Source of the DNA: an uncultured Pirellula sp.
Lineage (GTDB): Bacteria > Planctomycetota > Planctomycetia > Pirellulales > Pirellulaceae
Assembly: GCA_903858115.1 (NCBI GenBank)
Contig: CAIOHR010000028.1
Span: 1-64,000 of the forward strand
DNA: 64,000 bases
Reading direction: 5' to 3'
Below the pieces are notes generated by a model. It did no database searches. It saw only the letters and a list, made by a program, of their open reading frames with translations, and was not told the origin of the DNA. Of this stretch, positions 56,488 to 64,000 are shown in pieces (position 1 is the stretch's first letter; the number at the start of each line of letters is the position of its first letter). Both the position numbers and the translations under genes were made by a program.

Positions 56488-57435
56488 GTGTCAGACTCAC
56501 TTTCCAATAACAAGCCCAAACACGAAACCAGACCGCAGGTACGCAAAACCTCCAGCTCGCATGCGATTGACACTCAGTTAGCCGAAACGATTGGATCTGT
56601 CGACAACGCTCCAACGCTCGGGATGACGCACGCAAACTTGACCATTGATGGGTACTCTCGCGCCGCAGTTCAAACGTATTGGCGAATTGCCGAGTTAAAG
56701 ATCGGGTTCGATTTAGGTGCGCAGCCGTGGGATTTTATGGCCTTGCCTCGTTATTTCATTTCTCATGCGCATTTGGATCATATTGCAGCATTACCATCAT
56801 ACGTCGCCCGCCGACGGATGATGAAAATGGATAAACCGTTTATCTATATGCCGGGATGTGCGGTGTCTGCAGTCGATGCGATGCTGAAGTGTTTCTCTCG
56901 TTTGGACCGCGGAAGGTTGCCATGCGAATTGATCCCTCTGGAGGCTAACCAAGAGATCGAACTCTCGCGAGAACTCGTCATCACAACCCATGCAACTAAG
57001 CATTCAATCCCTTCCCTTGGGTTTATTGTCTGGGATCGAAGACGCAAATTGAAGCCGGAGTATTCGCATTTGTCCGGAGACCAGATCCGTGACGTTAAGT
57101 TGGCTGGCACCGATGTGACTTACGAAGTCCGAGTGCCTCTCGTTGCTTATACCGGTGACACTGCCCCCGAGGGACTCGATGCAAATCCTGATTTTTACCG
57201 CGCCAAGATTTTGATCACGGAAATGACATTCGTCGCTCCCGACCATCGAAAAGAAAAAATCCACAAGCACGGTCATACGCACCTGGATGATATTGTGGCA
57301 AGACGCAACGACTTTCGAAATGAAGTCGTTATATGTGGGCATTTCAGTACCCGTTATAACGACACTCAGATTCGACGATGGGTTGACAAAGCCTTGCCGG
57401 ATAGACTTGAAGGCAAGCTACATCTTTGGATCTAG
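56488..57435 (+). CDS. MBL-fold metallohydrolase, RNase Z-like
   Basis: A 315-residue metallo-beta-lactamase-fold protein. The metal site is SHAHLDHIA near 90-98, then His in THATKHSI, Asp in YTGDTAP and CGHFSTRYND near 288-297; GHFSTRY matches the RNase Z (H-x-S-x-RY) signature. RNase Z matures tRNA 3' ends, and this member may do the same, though it lacks the classical exosite arm as far as I can see. The start is GTG 56488, and the ATG 56623 just before the conserved core is an alternative. It follows recJ on the same strand. Confidence 0.8.
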   Translation: MSDSLSNNKPKHETRPQVRKTSSSHAIDTQLAETIGSVDNAPTLGMTHANLTIDGYSRAAVQTYWRIAELKIGFDLGAQPWDFMALPRYFISHAHLDHIAALPSYVARRRMMKMDKPFIYMPGCAVSAVDAMLKCFSRLDRGRLPCELIPLEANQEIELSRELVITTHATKHSIPSLGFIVWDRRRKLKPEYSHLSGDQIRDVKLAGTDVTYEVRVPLVAYTGDTAPEGLDANPDFYRAKILITEMTFVAPDHRKEKIHKHGHTHLDDIVARRNDFRNEVVICGHFSTRYNDTQIRRWVDKALPDRLEGKLHLWI

Positions 57436-57461
57436 ACATCCTAGTGTCGGGTCAATGAAGG

Positions 57462-57977
57462 TTATCGCCGATCTGGAAGCCCACCCTGCGAAATCATCAA
57501 CGAGTGAGTGCCTGGGAACACGCGTCTCGTTTGCGGCCTTTGATGCTGTGGAATCACCACTTCTGGCTCGCGCCCTAAAGTCGGACGTAGAATTTCGTTA
57601 GGAGCCATAGGAGCCGGCGTCAGTCCTGGACTCAAGTTTGCCTCATAAGGCGATTGTGACATACTCATTTGCTGGGCTGATTGATAGGAGGCGTAGCTCG
57701 GTTTCTTAGACGATATGGCTCGCGCGGGCGGAACTGATGGCTCGCCGTAGAAACTTGAAACGTTCTCGCCTGACAGCCACGACTTCTTGGGACTGCATTC
57801 GTTCCCTTTGCAAGCGTGGTATCCATCGCTGTAGCCTATACCATGAAAACGAGCAAACGTAGCTAAAGGGGACGTCCGCCAAGAGTTTGCTAATGGTGTT
57901 TGAGCAATCGCGGTATGACCCGCCATGACAAGCAAAGCAGTAATGAAGGAAAGACGAAGAGAGAGTCTGTGCGACAT
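57462..57977 (-). CDS. Hypothetical secreted protein with SDGYHAC motif
   Basis: A 171-residue protein with a signal peptide (1-25, ending in HTAIAQ). The mature part has ATFARFHGIGYSDGYHACKG, a phrase that I associate with small planctomycete-specific secreted proteins, then Pro/Ser/Gln-rich low-complexity sequence. Only two cysteines are present in the motif region. The ATG at 57977 is preferred to 58001. The function is unknown. It ends 26 bases after the RNase Z-like gene, convergent. Confidence 0.65.
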   Translation of the reverse strand: MSHRLSLRLSFITALLVMAGHTAIAQTPLANSWRTSPLATFARFHGIGYSDGYHACKGNECSPKKSWLSGENVSSFYGEPSVPPARAISSKKPSYASYQSAQQMSMSQSPYEANLSPGLTPAPMAPNEILRPTLGREPEVVIPQHQRPQTRRVFPGTHSLMISQGGLPDRR

Positions 57978-58406
57978 AACGATGCCCTTACGTATTGACA
58001 ACCCGAAGCGTGACGGCTCATTGATTTATTGGATTTGCCGCAGGCTAAGGATTCGTCCCAACTCGAAGCGTGAGCGAGGGACAATCCATCACTTACATTT
58101 CGGGTTGGGATGGTGAGTTTTCAACCACCACTTGCTTCACTCGAAGAACGATCGATGTCGCTGCGACTCCATGATTATCGGCGATCCATCGCAAAGAAAC
58201 GAGTATTCTGGCATTGACGATCGATTTCAATGTTTCAATTCGTCCTACGGATCCGTCTAGGAAGACTTTGCTAGGATCGCAGATATTGAAGACGCTAGCA
58301 TTGTAGTTCGGCTGCTAACTGCTGACTACAAACGTATCGTTTGTAGCTCGAGAAAAGAAAACGGCATTCGAAGTAGATTTCGCACCAATCCTTGTGCTTA
58401 CGAGCG
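57978..58406. other. Gene-free 429-base stretch with a REP-like palindrome
   Basis: It contains the palindrome at 58056-58110 and a minus-strand open frame with no start codon at about 58092-58314 (see rejected items). No other feature is seen. Confidence 0.6.
58056..58110. repeat. REP-like imperfect palindrome, copy 2
   Basis: Left arm 58056-58080 and right arm 58086-58110 are inverted copies (19 of 25 positions) with a 5-base centre. The left arm differs from that of copy 1 (24948) at 3 of 25 positions. It is intergenic like copy 1. Confidence 0.85.
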
Positions 58407-59855
58407 TCACTTCGGTTTTTCGGCACGTCCTAATCGTGCGCGACCTTGAGTCCATAAAAGCAACCCCTCAAGTCTTTGCTTTCCACGAAGAAAATAATCG
58501 TCGCTGAGACCGCTCAAATGCTTTCGGTAATGTTCCGCTCGATGCGATTTCCAGTCAATATCTTGAACATCCATCCACCGATTTGACAGGAGCAATTCGG
58601 CTATTTTCTCTCCCATGATTTGATGCCCTTCGATGCGAGGATGCACGTGATCGACTAGCCAACGGTCTCCAACCAGCGAGTGGTCGGAAATCGATTCAAA
58701 CATTGCATTAACATCTAAGCACCAGGCACCGGATTGATCCGAAATTGTTTGGATTGATCGCATCAATGCCTCACTGGCTCGTAAGGGGCAAACGTCGTGG
58801 TCCCTCGCCTTTTTCAAATAGCGAGCTGCCTCGTCAAAACGTCCCTCTCTATAAGCATTGATGCCTAACCAATACAACGCACCTACATGCTCAGGATCCA
58901 TGCTTAGGATTTGCTGCATTGCATTGTGAATCGTTGGTGGATCGCTCGAACTGTCGAGTGCGACGGACCATAGGCGATCCATTTCTAGCAAACTTGGATC
59001 GTCAAGCCACGGGCTTGACTCGATCTTGAATGGAGGAGTGTCGAGCACATTCGATGTCGGTATCAACAGTAAAATGGGGACTTGCTGTTGCTGGCATGCG
59101 TTGACGATCGATTGGACATTCCAACGCAGGGACTTTGCGACGGATTCTCGATCTAATTCGGCTCGATGGTACTTTTCTAATCCGCCTTGATTGTCGAGCA
59201 ATGCGTCGACGTTTCGCTCCAATTTCGTTCGGACAGATGGAAGAGCAGGTGTTCCTTGCTTTAGATGTGCGGTGAGAAACTGAACGACTCGCAGGGATCT
59301 TGTCGCACGGTGAATCAGACTAATCTCTCGCACAGATTTCCATTCGTCAAGCTCTCGATTCTCCAAGAATTCATTGTGTCCGCATTCGAGAACGATCAAA
59401 TCGGGTTCGTATTTGAGTACTTCATTTGCGAGAGGCAATAGCCGGTAGCTTGCATAAGAGAGACCGCCACAGTTGACGACTTCCAGCGATTGATTCGGGT
59501 TGGCAAGCTCCAGATTGATTTTCAACCAAGTTGGAAAAGCGGTCGGGGGTTTGAATGGCTCCCCTTGGGTGGTAGAGCCGCCAATACAAAAGATACGTTT
59601 AGTGCCGATCGATTTCTTGGCTGCGAATTTCTCGGGAGCAAACCACCGATAACGCGACGAAGGAATTACAAACGACTCGTCTTTTGGTTCAAAAAGTCGA
59701 GCATGTTCGCTCCAGTCCAAGAAGGGATCGACGCGAGTGGCAGGATGCGGACTCCAAGTCCATCGAACCAAAAACTCCAAGGCAAAAAAAGGGAGAAGCC
59801 CCAGGAAGATGGATAAGAGACGTAATCCCCACCATCGAGTATTCGAAAGCCCCAT
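58407..59855 (-). CDS. Membrane-anchored SGNH/GDSL hydrolase with TPR-like segment
   Basis: A 482-residue protein. One N-terminal helix (residues 11-30) anchors it. SGNH blocks are complete: IFCIGGSTTQGE near 88-99 with the nucleophile Ser94, VLECGHNEF near 165 with Gly and Asn, and DHVHPRIEGH near 415 with the Asp-His pair. A TPR-like part (ALYWLGINAYREGRFDEAARYL) lies near 315-340. It may be an esterase or acyl transferase. The last gene of the surface O-acylation cluster. The start at ATG 59855 is preferred to a TTG at 59876. Confidence 0.85.
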   Translation of the reverse strand: MGLSNTRWWGLRLLSIFLGLLPFFALEFLVRWTWSPHPATRVDPFLDWSEHARLFEPKDESFVIPSSRYRWFAPEKFAAKKSIGTKRIFCIGGSTTQGEPFKPPTAFPTWLKINLELANPNQSLEVVNCGGLSYASYRLLPLANEVLKYEPDLIVLECGHNEFLENRELDEWKSVREISLIHRATRSLRVVQFLTAHLKQGTPALPSVRTKLERNVDALLDNQGGLEKYHRAELDRESVAKSLRWNVQSIVNACQQQQVPILLLIPTSNVLDTPPFKIESSPWLDDPSLLEMDRLWSVALDSSSDPPTIHNAMQQILSMDPEHVGALYWLGINAYREGRFDEAARYLKKARDHDVCPLRASEALMRSIQTISDQSGAWCLDVNAMFESISDHSLVGDRWLVDHVHPRIEGHQIMGEKIAELLLSNRWMDVQDIDWKSHRAEHYRKHLSGLSDDYFLRGKQRLEGLLLWTQGRARLGRAEKPK

Positions 59856-59888
59856 CTTCGACCCGAGTTTTCTCAATAACTAGTGTTC

Positions 59889-61004
59889 TCAATGACTAAT
59901 TGCAGGCGCATAAAAATTGGTTGCCCAGTGTTTGACCGAAGCTGCTGTATTGTACACACGACCGCGAAGCTGTGATGACCATCGTGGCGCTGTTATAATC
60001 CATCTCTCTTGTGGGTATGGAATACCTCCCAACCAGGCTTTGTATTCTTCATCGCCTCGCATCATATCTAAATGTCGATAGCCCCTATCAATAGCCAATT
60101 GAATTATCGAGAAATTCATTTGCCAACCCGGTCGAATGGAACTGAATTCCGGATTCATTCCTGATAGATACACAGACAACGTTTCTCCGAGACCAAAAGT
60201 CACTGCTCCTGCAATCGGAATGTCGCCAGAGCTTAACCGACAAATGTAGGGCCGGTTGATTTCGTCGATCCACATAGCCTGAATCGCATGAATCGTAAAT
60301 TCCATAAAATTAGTGGAAGAGAAACAGCCAGAAATGCCTCTTTCTCCCCAGCGAGATTGATGGATGGACTCAATATCTTTCAGGAACTCCATAGCTTGTT
60401 CGGGTGTCTGGGCGATCTCAAAGATACTCTTTCCCTCATGAAATCCGGAGCACTGCCGATACGATTTTCGCACCCGTTTTTCAAAGCCGTCGTATTGCGA
60501 TGACCAATCTTCTTTCAACTCGACAACCCAACAGCTCAGGCTAGCACGTCGCTCGGTTTGGGTAGTCGAATCGGTGGCATGGAGCTGGTCCAGTAGCCGA
60601 TTCATGCCTACGTCATCAGCCCTAACACCGTCAAGATCGAGCCGATCCCAAGTCGATCCGCGAGATTGGTTGCTTAGAAACTTGGCAAACCCCTCCGCTG
60701 CCTCTTCGGTGTCATGTATTCCGCACAAGATCCCCATATCATCCGAGCAAGCCTTGCCGCTTCCGAGCCAAACAAAACAGTCGCCAGCGATCCATGCCCG
60801 ATGCTTGGCCAAGGGCAGGAATGCGATTCTCCCTTTCGCTGTCGTCAACTTGATAATCGATAGATCATAGTCATTTTGATTGGCTTCCCACCAAGCGTGT
60901 AACCAATCGAACCGTCGACATAGTCGATCGCCAGCGAGTCGATTCCACTCCGTACGATAGTTTTGCCACTCAACAGAGTTCGTAATGATTTCGACTTGGA
61001 GCAT
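59889..61004 (-). CDS. GNAT-type acyltransferase (CelD/FemAB-like, BioF2 domain)
   Basis: A 371-residue protein with the pattern of the Acetyltransf_6/BioF2 family: WNRLAGDRLCRRFDWLHAWWEAN near 19-41, a middle KRVRKSYRQ segment and RPGWQMNFSIIQLAIDRGYRHLDMMRGDEEYKAWLG near 305-335. Such proteins are found in polysaccharide and cellulose loci, as acyl- or aminoacyl transferases. It follows the MBOAT gene by 6 bases. The ATG at 61004 is sound. The donor and acceptor are unknown. Confidence 0.85.
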   Translation of the reverse strand: MLQVEIITNSVEWQNYRTEWNRLAGDRLCRRFDWLHAWWEANQNDYDLSIIKLTTAKGRIAFLPLAKHRAWIAGDCFVWLGSGKACSDDMGILCGIHDTEEAAEGFAKFLSNQSRGSTWDRLDLDGVRADDVGMNRLLDQLHATDSTTQTERRASLSCWVVELKEDWSSQYDGFEKRVRKSYRQCSGFHEGKSIFEIAQTPEQAMEFLKDIESIHQSRWGERGISGCFSSTNFMEFTIHAIQAMWIDEINRPYICRLSSGDIPIAGAVTFGLGETLSVYLSGMNPEFSSIRPGWQMNFSIIQLAIDRGYRHLDMMRGDEEYKAWLGGIPYPQERWIITAPRWSSQLRGRVYNTAASVKHWATNFYAPAISH

Positions 61005-61010
61005 GATTGA

Positions 61011-62408
61011 TTAAAACTGAAAATAGAGAAAAGGGCTTTCGGCATCGAATCGCAGGATGCAGAACGCCAGAACCGCTGCTAGGAATATAGCGACGGCGGG
61101 GGTAAATTGCGGTGCGGCACTCTCTGCGTTCGGTGCCAACCAACAAAATAGAATTCCGGCAAGCGGAAAAAGGAATATCTGCGAAGTCAAGATGGCCAAG
61201 GCATTCGATTCGAATCCATGCCCACCAAAGAGAGCCATGTTCCAATCGTATGCCATTGCAATATTGGTAGACCGAAAGAGCAGCCAACCGAACATAACGC
61301 AAAAAAGTGTCAGGCAAACACCGATACTACGTGGGATTCGATCTTTGATGGACAGGGGAATCATCGCGTACCCAACAAGGAGACATCCGTGCAATAAGCC
61401 CCAGAGGACGAACGTCCAGCCAGCACCATGCCAAATCCCTCCGAGCAGCATCACCACGATCAGATTCCGCCAAGCCAGTATCTTGCCATACCGATTCCCG
61501 CCAAGCGGAATATAAAGATAATCCCTGAGGAACGTCGAAAGCGTCATATGCCAACGACGCCAAAACATTTGTATGTTGGACGATTGATAGGGAGAATCAA
61601 AGTTCGTCGGAAACTGAAATCCGAAAAACAACCCCAGACCAATGGCCATATTGCTATAGCCGGCGAAATCAAAGTAGAGCTGAATGGTATAGCCAAGCAA
61701 TGCGCACCAACCACCGAAGAACCTCAATGACTCCATATCGGACAGCAATGGGTTTGTGGCATGGGAGACCGTATCCGCAATCAAGATTTTTTGGCTCATT
61801 CCGATGACGAAGAGCCAAATTCCCTTGGTTATGTCGGACCAATCAGGCGTGGAGGGTAGATTGCGCATTTGCAACTCCACATCGCTGTAGCGCACGATGG
61901 GACCTGCAATAAGCTGGGGAAACATCGAGACATAAGCAGCAAACGCCATCAAGTTGCGGGCCGGCTTGATATCGCCACGGTAAATATCGACCGAGTAACT
62001 TAGCGTTTGAAAGGTATAAAAGCTGATTCCTGCCGGTAGCAAGATGTCCGGAACATAAAGAGGAGTTCCTAAGCGGAACGTTTCCAAAAGGCCATTGATG
62101 GACTCAGAAAGAAAGCCGCAATACTTGAAGTACCCTAGCATCCCAAGATTGCAAACAATGGAGAGTGCAAGGAAGATGCGTCGATCGCTTGGAAGCTCTC
62201 GCTTGGCCATCTGATTCCCGAGCCAATAATCAACAACGGTGGACGCTAGCAACAACAGGGTGTATTCCCAGTGCCACCAACCATAAAACAGATAGCTTCC
62301 CACAACCAACGATGCGAGTCTCAGATTTGGCCAACGTGCCAATCCCCACCATAACGCGAGAACCGCTGGTAAAAAGACTAGCAAGAAGATATAGCTATTG
62401 AAGAGCAT
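61011..62408 (-). CDS. MBOAT family O-acyltransferase (AlgI-like)
   Basis: A 465-residue membrane O-acyltransferase. Hallmarks of the AlgI/DltB group are FPQLIAGPIVRY, LLGGIWHGAGWTFVLWGLLHG with the catalytic His, and about ten helices. AlgI passes acetyl groups across the membrane to periplasmic transferases that acetylate polysaccharides. The upstream SGNH protein, overlapped by 14 bases, is the likely partner. The ATG at 62408 begins just inside the stop of that gene. The polymer modified is unknown. Confidence 0.93.
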   Translation of the reverse strand: MLFNSYIFLLVFLPAVLALWWGLARWPNLRLASLVVGSYLFYGWWHWEYTLLLLASTVVDYWLGNQMAKRELPSDRRIFLALSIVCNLGMLGYFKYCGFLSESINGLLETFRLGTPLYVPDILLPAGISFYTFQTLSYSVDIYRGDIKPARNLMAFAAYVSMFPQLIAGPIVRYSDVELQMRNLPSTPDWSDITKGIWLFVIGMSQKILIADTVSHATNPLLSDMESLRFFGGWCALLGYTIQLYFDFAGYSNMAIGLGLFFGFQFPTNFDSPYQSSNIQMFWRRWHMTLSTFLRDYLYIPLGGNRYGKILAWRNLIVVMLLGGIWHGAGWTFVLWGLLHGCLLVGYAMIPLSIKDRIPRSIGVCLTLFCVMFGWLLFRSTNIAMAYDWNMALFGGHGFESNALAILTSQIFLFPLAGILFCWLAPNAESAAPQFTPAVAIFLAAVLAFCILRFDAESPFLYFQF

Positions 62409-63489
62409 AAACAGGCTCTTTCGTGAATCTGAAAAGACAGTCCGCCATTTTGCGAGTGTTCGGTTCTAGCGGATGGATGCCGTCGACGAACGAAGCTGGA
62501 TCTCCATCGAAGGACTCGATCATTCCAAGATCGACAAACCTGGCGCCTGTCTCTTGCGATAAGCTTTGCAACCATGCGATAGCCTCCGCCTCTCGCATTG
62601 CGAACTTGGTTTTGGCGATCAATGGTTCGCGAAGCCTCGGATGATGAACCGTCGTAAAGAGGTATACGCGACAGTTATTGGTTGTGCATAAATGGACAGC
62701 TTCTCGAAGGAATCGGAGCCTGGTGGGGGATAAGTTGCGAAAGTTGCTAAACAAAGCCTGAAACTCGCGCTGATTGAATTCGAGAGCAGCTTCGAAATTG
62801 TATTCCCCTCGCTCCATCTCTCGGCTGCGCCTGGCGTAGTGGATGACTCCGTCCGAGCCGAAGTACTCTTCTTTGGCCGAAAGATCGCAGTCTCCTGAAG
62901 TTCGCTTCAGCAGACGAGCGAGGGATCGGAAGCTGGCTTTGGTTTGGTGAAGGCTCAAGAGTTGCGAGTATCGGTCAAACTCTTCATGCCACGGAATTTC
63001 GCTTTGGATGTGACGAAACAATCGCGGTTCACTACTGATGCGAGCATCCGCAGGGATCATATCGTTGAGAGACGCAATATCGACCCCAAGGACGACCGCA
63101 TGGGGCAACCGACCTGTTTGCGACTGGTACATCCTCAGAATCGCGAGATAGTCTTCAGGTCTGCCGTGATTCACACCGTAATTGAAGAATCTTAGAGATG
63201 TTCGTTCGTTTAGGTAGGAGGTCTCGATCTTCATTGCTCGCGAAGAACCGAGTATCAATCCCTCAGCAGGGGCGGGTAAACAGTTGAAGAGATCTGTTTT
63301 TTGCGAACGAGTATCCTGAACAATAGGCGTTAGACCTCGCCGGCCGTATTGGCCATAAGGATTGACCGACAAGTTGAATACACCAGCGACCAGCAACAAT
63401 GTGCATAGTGTCGCGATGAAAATGCAACTGCAGATGCGAGGAGCCACGGGTTTGGCCACGGACATCAAAAAAAACTGAATGAACCGCAT
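62395..63489 (-). CDS. Membrane-anchored SGNH-like protein, MBOAT partner
   Basis: A 364-residue protein with one N-terminal helix (20-40) and a periplasmic SGNH-like domain. Block I is GLILGSSRAMKIE near 77-89 (candidate Ser82), and a C-terminal FVDGIHPLEPN near 336-346 gives the Asp-His pair. It resembles the AlgJ/AlgX/DltD role, i.e. moving the acyl group onto the polymer. It has no TPR region, unlike the 58407 gene. It is the first gene of the cluster, divergent from the right-edge gene, with 173 bases between. Confidence 0.82.
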   Translation of the reverse strand: MRFIQFFLMSVAKPVAPRICSCIFIATLCTLLLVAGVFNLSVNPYGQYGRRGLTPIVQDTRSQKTDLFNCLPAPAEGLILGSSRAMKIETSYLNERTSLRFFNYGVNHGRPEDYLAILRMYQSQTGRLPHAVVLGVDIASLNDMIPADARISSEPRLFRHIQSEIPWHEEFDRYSQLLSLHQTKASFRSLARLLKRTSGDCDLSAKEEYFGSDGVIHYARRSREMERGEYNFEAALEFNQREFQALFSNFRNLSPTRLRFLREAVHLCTTNNCRVYLFTTVHHPRLREPLIAKTKFAMREAEAIAWLQSLSQETGARFVDLGMIESFDGDPASFVDGIHPLEPNTRKMADCLFRFTKEPVYALQ

Positions 63490-63662
63490 TGTAGGTAACG
63501 AAGCAATACGCGGATTACGGCAAGACTGCCGATAAAGTAGACTCGGATTGAGGCTCGGCGGAGAGATACTTAAATTTTTGTCTTAATCCAGATGGCTATT
63601 GCGCCAACATGTCGGAAAAGGTAGGATATCCGACATAATCAGCCAACCCATTAGGAACGACT

Positions 63663-64000
63663 ATGAAACGTACCGACTCTGTATTTCCCACGTGCGCTGT
63701 GCTTCGCATCCTATTTTCGCTATGGATCACGTTGTCGATGCTTCCCAGGTCATCCTGTACAGTCTTCGGCCAAGCGATAGGCGCCGACTCCAGCATAGGG
63801 AACTGGGTGGGGTGGCTAGAATCGCCTCAAGAGCATCTTCGTTGGATTGTGCGACTTTCGAAGGATCCAAAATCTGAACGCGTTTTGGGGACCGTCATGA
63901 CACCAGACCGTCCACAGGAATCCATCGCATTAAACAACATTCGCACGAAGTCCGAGGATTGGGGTTTTGAATGGGTGAATGCTTCGACGAACCAGCAATT
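63663..64000 (+). CDS. Partial secreted protein, cut by the window end; possible alpha/beta-hydrolase N-domain
   Basis: Frame open from ATG 63663 to the edge, with at least 112 residues. A signal peptide (about 1-38) is followed by a beta-rich segment GNWVGWLESPQEHLRWIVRL, then GTVMTPDRPQESIALNNI. The pattern G-x-W-x-G-x-L, L-x-x-V, GT--TPD-------L--I resembles the N-terminal domain of serine aminopeptidase-like hydrolases in planctomycetes, but the catalytic part lies outside the window. Confidence 0.65.
   Translation, partial: MKRTDSVFPTCAVLRILFSLWITLSMLPRSSCTVFGQAIGADSSIGNWVGWLESPQEHLRWIVRLSKDPKSERVLGTVMTPDRPQESIALNNIRTKSEDWGFEWVNASTNQQ

Noticed and set aside
58092-58314. Minus-strand open frame ending at the second REP-like palindrome
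   Set aside because: The frame runs from a TAG at 58315-58317 to a TAA, has no ATG or GTG near its beginning, and no family is recognisable. It could be a decayed gene end, but I cannot support it.
1-64000. CRISPR arrays, tRNA or rRNA genes, and prophage genes
   Set aside because: I saw no regularly spaced repeats, no tRNA cloverleaf in the intergenic gaps, and no capsid, integrase or terminase-like protein.

Overview
The window reads as chromosome of a planctomycete, most likely in the Pirellulales (inference from gene content; no 16S rRNA is present). Pointers are a sulfatase, two PQQ-type beta-propeller proteins, Tat-exported Gfo/Idh/MocA and TIM-barrel proteins, a giant secreted protein with the N-terminal sequence LESRQLMA, a Cys-rich secreted protein of planctomycete type, a TIGR03790 lipoprotein, a membrane SpeE-like protein, and MoxR and FloA. 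Genes lie on both strands in short runs. I saw no rRNA, tRNA, CRISPR array, intact insertion sequence or prophage. The only mobile-type traces are two copies of a REP-like palindrome and one doubtful transposase remnant.

Region by region. 0-8.2 kb: DUF3817 membrane protein, TIGR03790 lipoprotein, a NagB-like/PIG-L fusion, a CinA/PncC-type amidase, a SPATA20/DUF255 protein and an efflux adaptor. 8.2-15.5 kb: the RND pump, then epimerase, GNAT, DapA-like aldolase and Gfo/Idh oxidoreductase genes on one strand. 15.5-24.4 kb: small membrane protein, strong hairpin terminator, PQQ-like propeller, TIM-barrel epimerase, fatty acid desaturase, aminotransferase, AGCS symporter plus ThiO-like oxidase. 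24.4-25.2 kb: gene-poor gap with a REP-like palindrome. 25.2-34.8 kb: floA with an overlapping partner, mutY, SpeE-like membrane protein, second PQQ-like protein, dinB and a sulfatase. 35-43 kb: VIT family transporter, an unrecognised protein, a coupled RimK-like ligase/LpxL-like acyltransferase pair, DinB-superfamily protein, MoxR, MnmM-like methyltransferase, BASS transporter and isochorismatase-like hydrolase. 43.3-44.2 kb: small cysteine-containing ORF coupled to a Cys-rich secreted protein. 53.9-44.2 kb on the minus strand: a tightly packed run of giant cyclophilin/adhesin-like protein, ArnT-like glycosyltransferase, PlsC-like acyltransferase and an osmoprotectant-type ABC transporter. 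54.3-57.4 kb: rpmG, recJ and an RNase Z-like MBL protein. 63.5-58.4 kb on the minus strand: a surface O-acylation cluster of two SGNH proteins, an MBOAT acyltransferase and a FemAB/CelD-like GNAT. The right edge cuts a secreted protein gene.

The genes mix housekeeping repair and translation (mutY, dinB, recJ, rpmG, mnmM) with envelope biology (RND pump, acyltransferases, MBOAT cluster, giant protein) and carbohydrate and amino-acid catabolism. No defence system or clearly new machine is visible. The best leads are the O-acylation cluster, the coupled ligase/acyltransferase pair, the Cys-rich protein with its upstream small ORF, the thioredoxin-like plus cyclophilin giant protein, and catalytic-residue departures in the SDR, NagB-like and MutY proteins.
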